Assembly: GCA_902766845.1 (NCBI GenBank)
Contig: CACXFD010000049.1
Coordinates: forward strand, 1 to 23,401
Direction: 5' to 3'
DNA from: an uncultured Lachnospiraceae bacterium
GTDB taxonomy: Bacteria > Bacillota > Clostridia > Lachnospirales > Lachnospiraceae
DNA length: 23,401 bases
Position numbers and translations under genes: made by a program. Positions 22,659 to 23,401 of the stretch are shown one piece after another (the first letter of the stretch is position 1; each line of letters opens with the position of its first letter). The notes beneath the pieces are model-generated. The model was not told where the DNA came from. It did no database searches and saw only the letters and a program-made list of their open reading frames with translations.

Positions 22659-23401
22659 ATCAGGATGTCGCCGGCCTCGACCCCGGTCGGGTCGGTCGGG
22701 ACCAGGACCGTGGTCCCGCGCACGAGCGCCGTGACACAGACGCCGCGGGTCTGCTCGATCTCGGCGACCGTGCGTCCGCAGTAAAACGAATCGGCGTCCA
22801 CGAGGACCGTGACCGAACTCTTTTTGGCTTCCGACACGCGGACGCCGTTGGCCGCGCGCGTATAATGCTCCACGAAGCCGGCGGAGATAATGCCGGTCGG
22901 GATCGCGACCGCGCCGACGCCGAGGAACGTGATCACGACGGCCATGATTCGGCCGAGCAGCGTGACCGGATAGATATCGCCGTAGCCGACCGTAAAGATG
23001 GTGGAAACGCTCCACCAGATCGCGGAGAACGCGTTTTGAAACGCCTCGGGCTGGGCATCGTGCTCGGCGCCGTACATGCACAGCGAGGCGCCCAGCATCA
23101 GCACCAGCACGATGAAGATCGAGGACATCAGGGCGTTGCGCTTATCGTTCAGAACGTCGATGATGACCTGGAACGAGTCGGTCGTCGGATTGATGCGGAA
23201 CAGGTGGAAGATGCGCGCCACGCGCAGCACGCGGAAGACCCCGAAGCCGGTCAGGAAGAAGAACGGCAGGATGGTCAGCAGGTCCACGACGCCGTCGAAC
23301 GACCACAAAAACCGCAGGCGCGCGCGGGCGGGCGAACGGTCCGGATACAGCAGGTCCGCGGTCCAGATCCGCAGGGCATAAAAAAAAAAAAAAAAAAGGA
23401 T
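22643..23401 (-). CDS. Voltage-gated-type potassium channel (N-terminus outside window)
   Basis: 252 visible residues; the frame stays open to the window end, so the first helix (S1) and start lie outside. From the N-terminal side: end of S2 (YALRIWTADLLYPD), S3 (FDGVVDLLTILPFFF), S4 with spaced arginines (RVLRVARIFHLFR), S5 (LMSSIFIVLVLMLGASLCMY), pore helix and selectivity filter TIFTVGYGD, S6 (MAVVITFLGVGAVAIPTGIIS) and a cytoplasmic C-terminus (about 185-252) resembling a TrkA-C/RCK-C ligand-binding domain (VEAGDILIYMLL). It would pass potassium under control of voltage or a ligand. The five Phe codons just before YALR come from the homopolymer at the window end and replace the usual acidic residue, so this part may be an artefact. 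A TTG at 23308 is not the start, since homologous S2-S3 sequence lies upstream. Confidence 0.9.
   Translation of the reverse strand: MLFFFFFYALRIWTADLLYPDRSPARARLRFLWSFDGVVDLLTILPFFFLTGFGVFRVLRVARIFHLFRINPTTDSFQVIIDVLNDKRNALMSSIFIVLVLMLGASLCMYGAEHDAQPEAFQNAFSAIWWSVSTIFTVGYGDIYPVTLLGRIMAVVITFLGVGAVAIPTGIISAGFVEHYTRAANGVRVSEAKKSSVTVLVDADSFYCGRTVAEIEQTRGVCVTALVRGTTVLVPTDPTGVEAGDILIYMLL
23380..23397. repeat. Run of 18 A close to the window end
   Basis: Eighteen A in a row, four bases from the edge, in otherwise GC-rich coding DNA. On the minus strand it gives five Phe codons where S2 of the channel should carry an acidic residue. It looks like a contig-edge artefact rather than biology. Confidence 0.85.

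Noticed and set aside
1..23401. tRNA, rRNA, insertion sequences, prophage or attachment sites
   Set aside because: No cloverleaf-like element, transposase, integrase or terminal inverted repeat was recognised on either strand by reading; a covariance-model scan was not possible here.

Overview
The window comes from a GC-rich (above about 60% by eye) monoderm, very likely a member of the Clostridia close to Lachnospirales. Four things point there: a glutamine synthetase followed directly by an ANTAR regulator, a DUF3783 protein behind glgB, a Tad pilus locus with Flp1-like, DUF5702 and DUF6382 proteins but no secretin or RcpC, and strong GGAGG-type ribosome binding sites. Species cannot be named from sequence alone.

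Layout. 1-1177: end of a type I glutamine synthetase gene, an ANTAR-domain regulator and a clean terminator. 1213-3639: a sigma-A-like promoter, glgB (glycogen branching enzyme) and a small DUF3783 protein. 3635-4144: a gene-free stretch with an 8-bp triple repeat, an 11-bp degenerate tandem array, a perfect terminator, a TTGACA promoter and a repeat-bearing leader. 4145-13925: a ten-gene Tad (tight adherence) locus, all on the plus strand: tadZ, tadA, tadB, a tadC-like gene with an inserted extracytoplasmic domain, an Flp1-like pilin, a large DUF5702 protein, a TadE-like protein with a duplicated Cys/His module, a prepilin peptidase, a second small TadE-like protein and a DUF6382 protein. 13949-15738: terminator, LCP-family (LytR-CpsA-Psr) cell-wall ligase gene and its promoter on the minus strand. 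15821-22658: divergently transcribed housekeeping genes: kdgK-like sugar kinase, purC, mreB family, recD2 and comFC-like. 22643-23401: a voltage-gated-type potassium channel gene on the minus strand, running off the window end at an 18-A homopolymer.

How the genes work together. The Tad genes form a self-contained machine: TadZ for localisation, TadA as ATPase, TadB and TadC as inner-membrane platform, a prepilin peptidase for processing, and three small proteins sharing a [G/A]-S-x-x-x-E processing-like motif as pilin or pseudopilins. The neighbouring LCP gene acts on the cell wall that such a pilus must cross, though it has its own promoter. The most unusual material lies in the Tad locus: the TadC insertion, the duplicated Cys/His module predicted outside the membrane, and a DUF5702 gene with no usual start codon that seems to begin at CTG overlapping the pilin stop codon.
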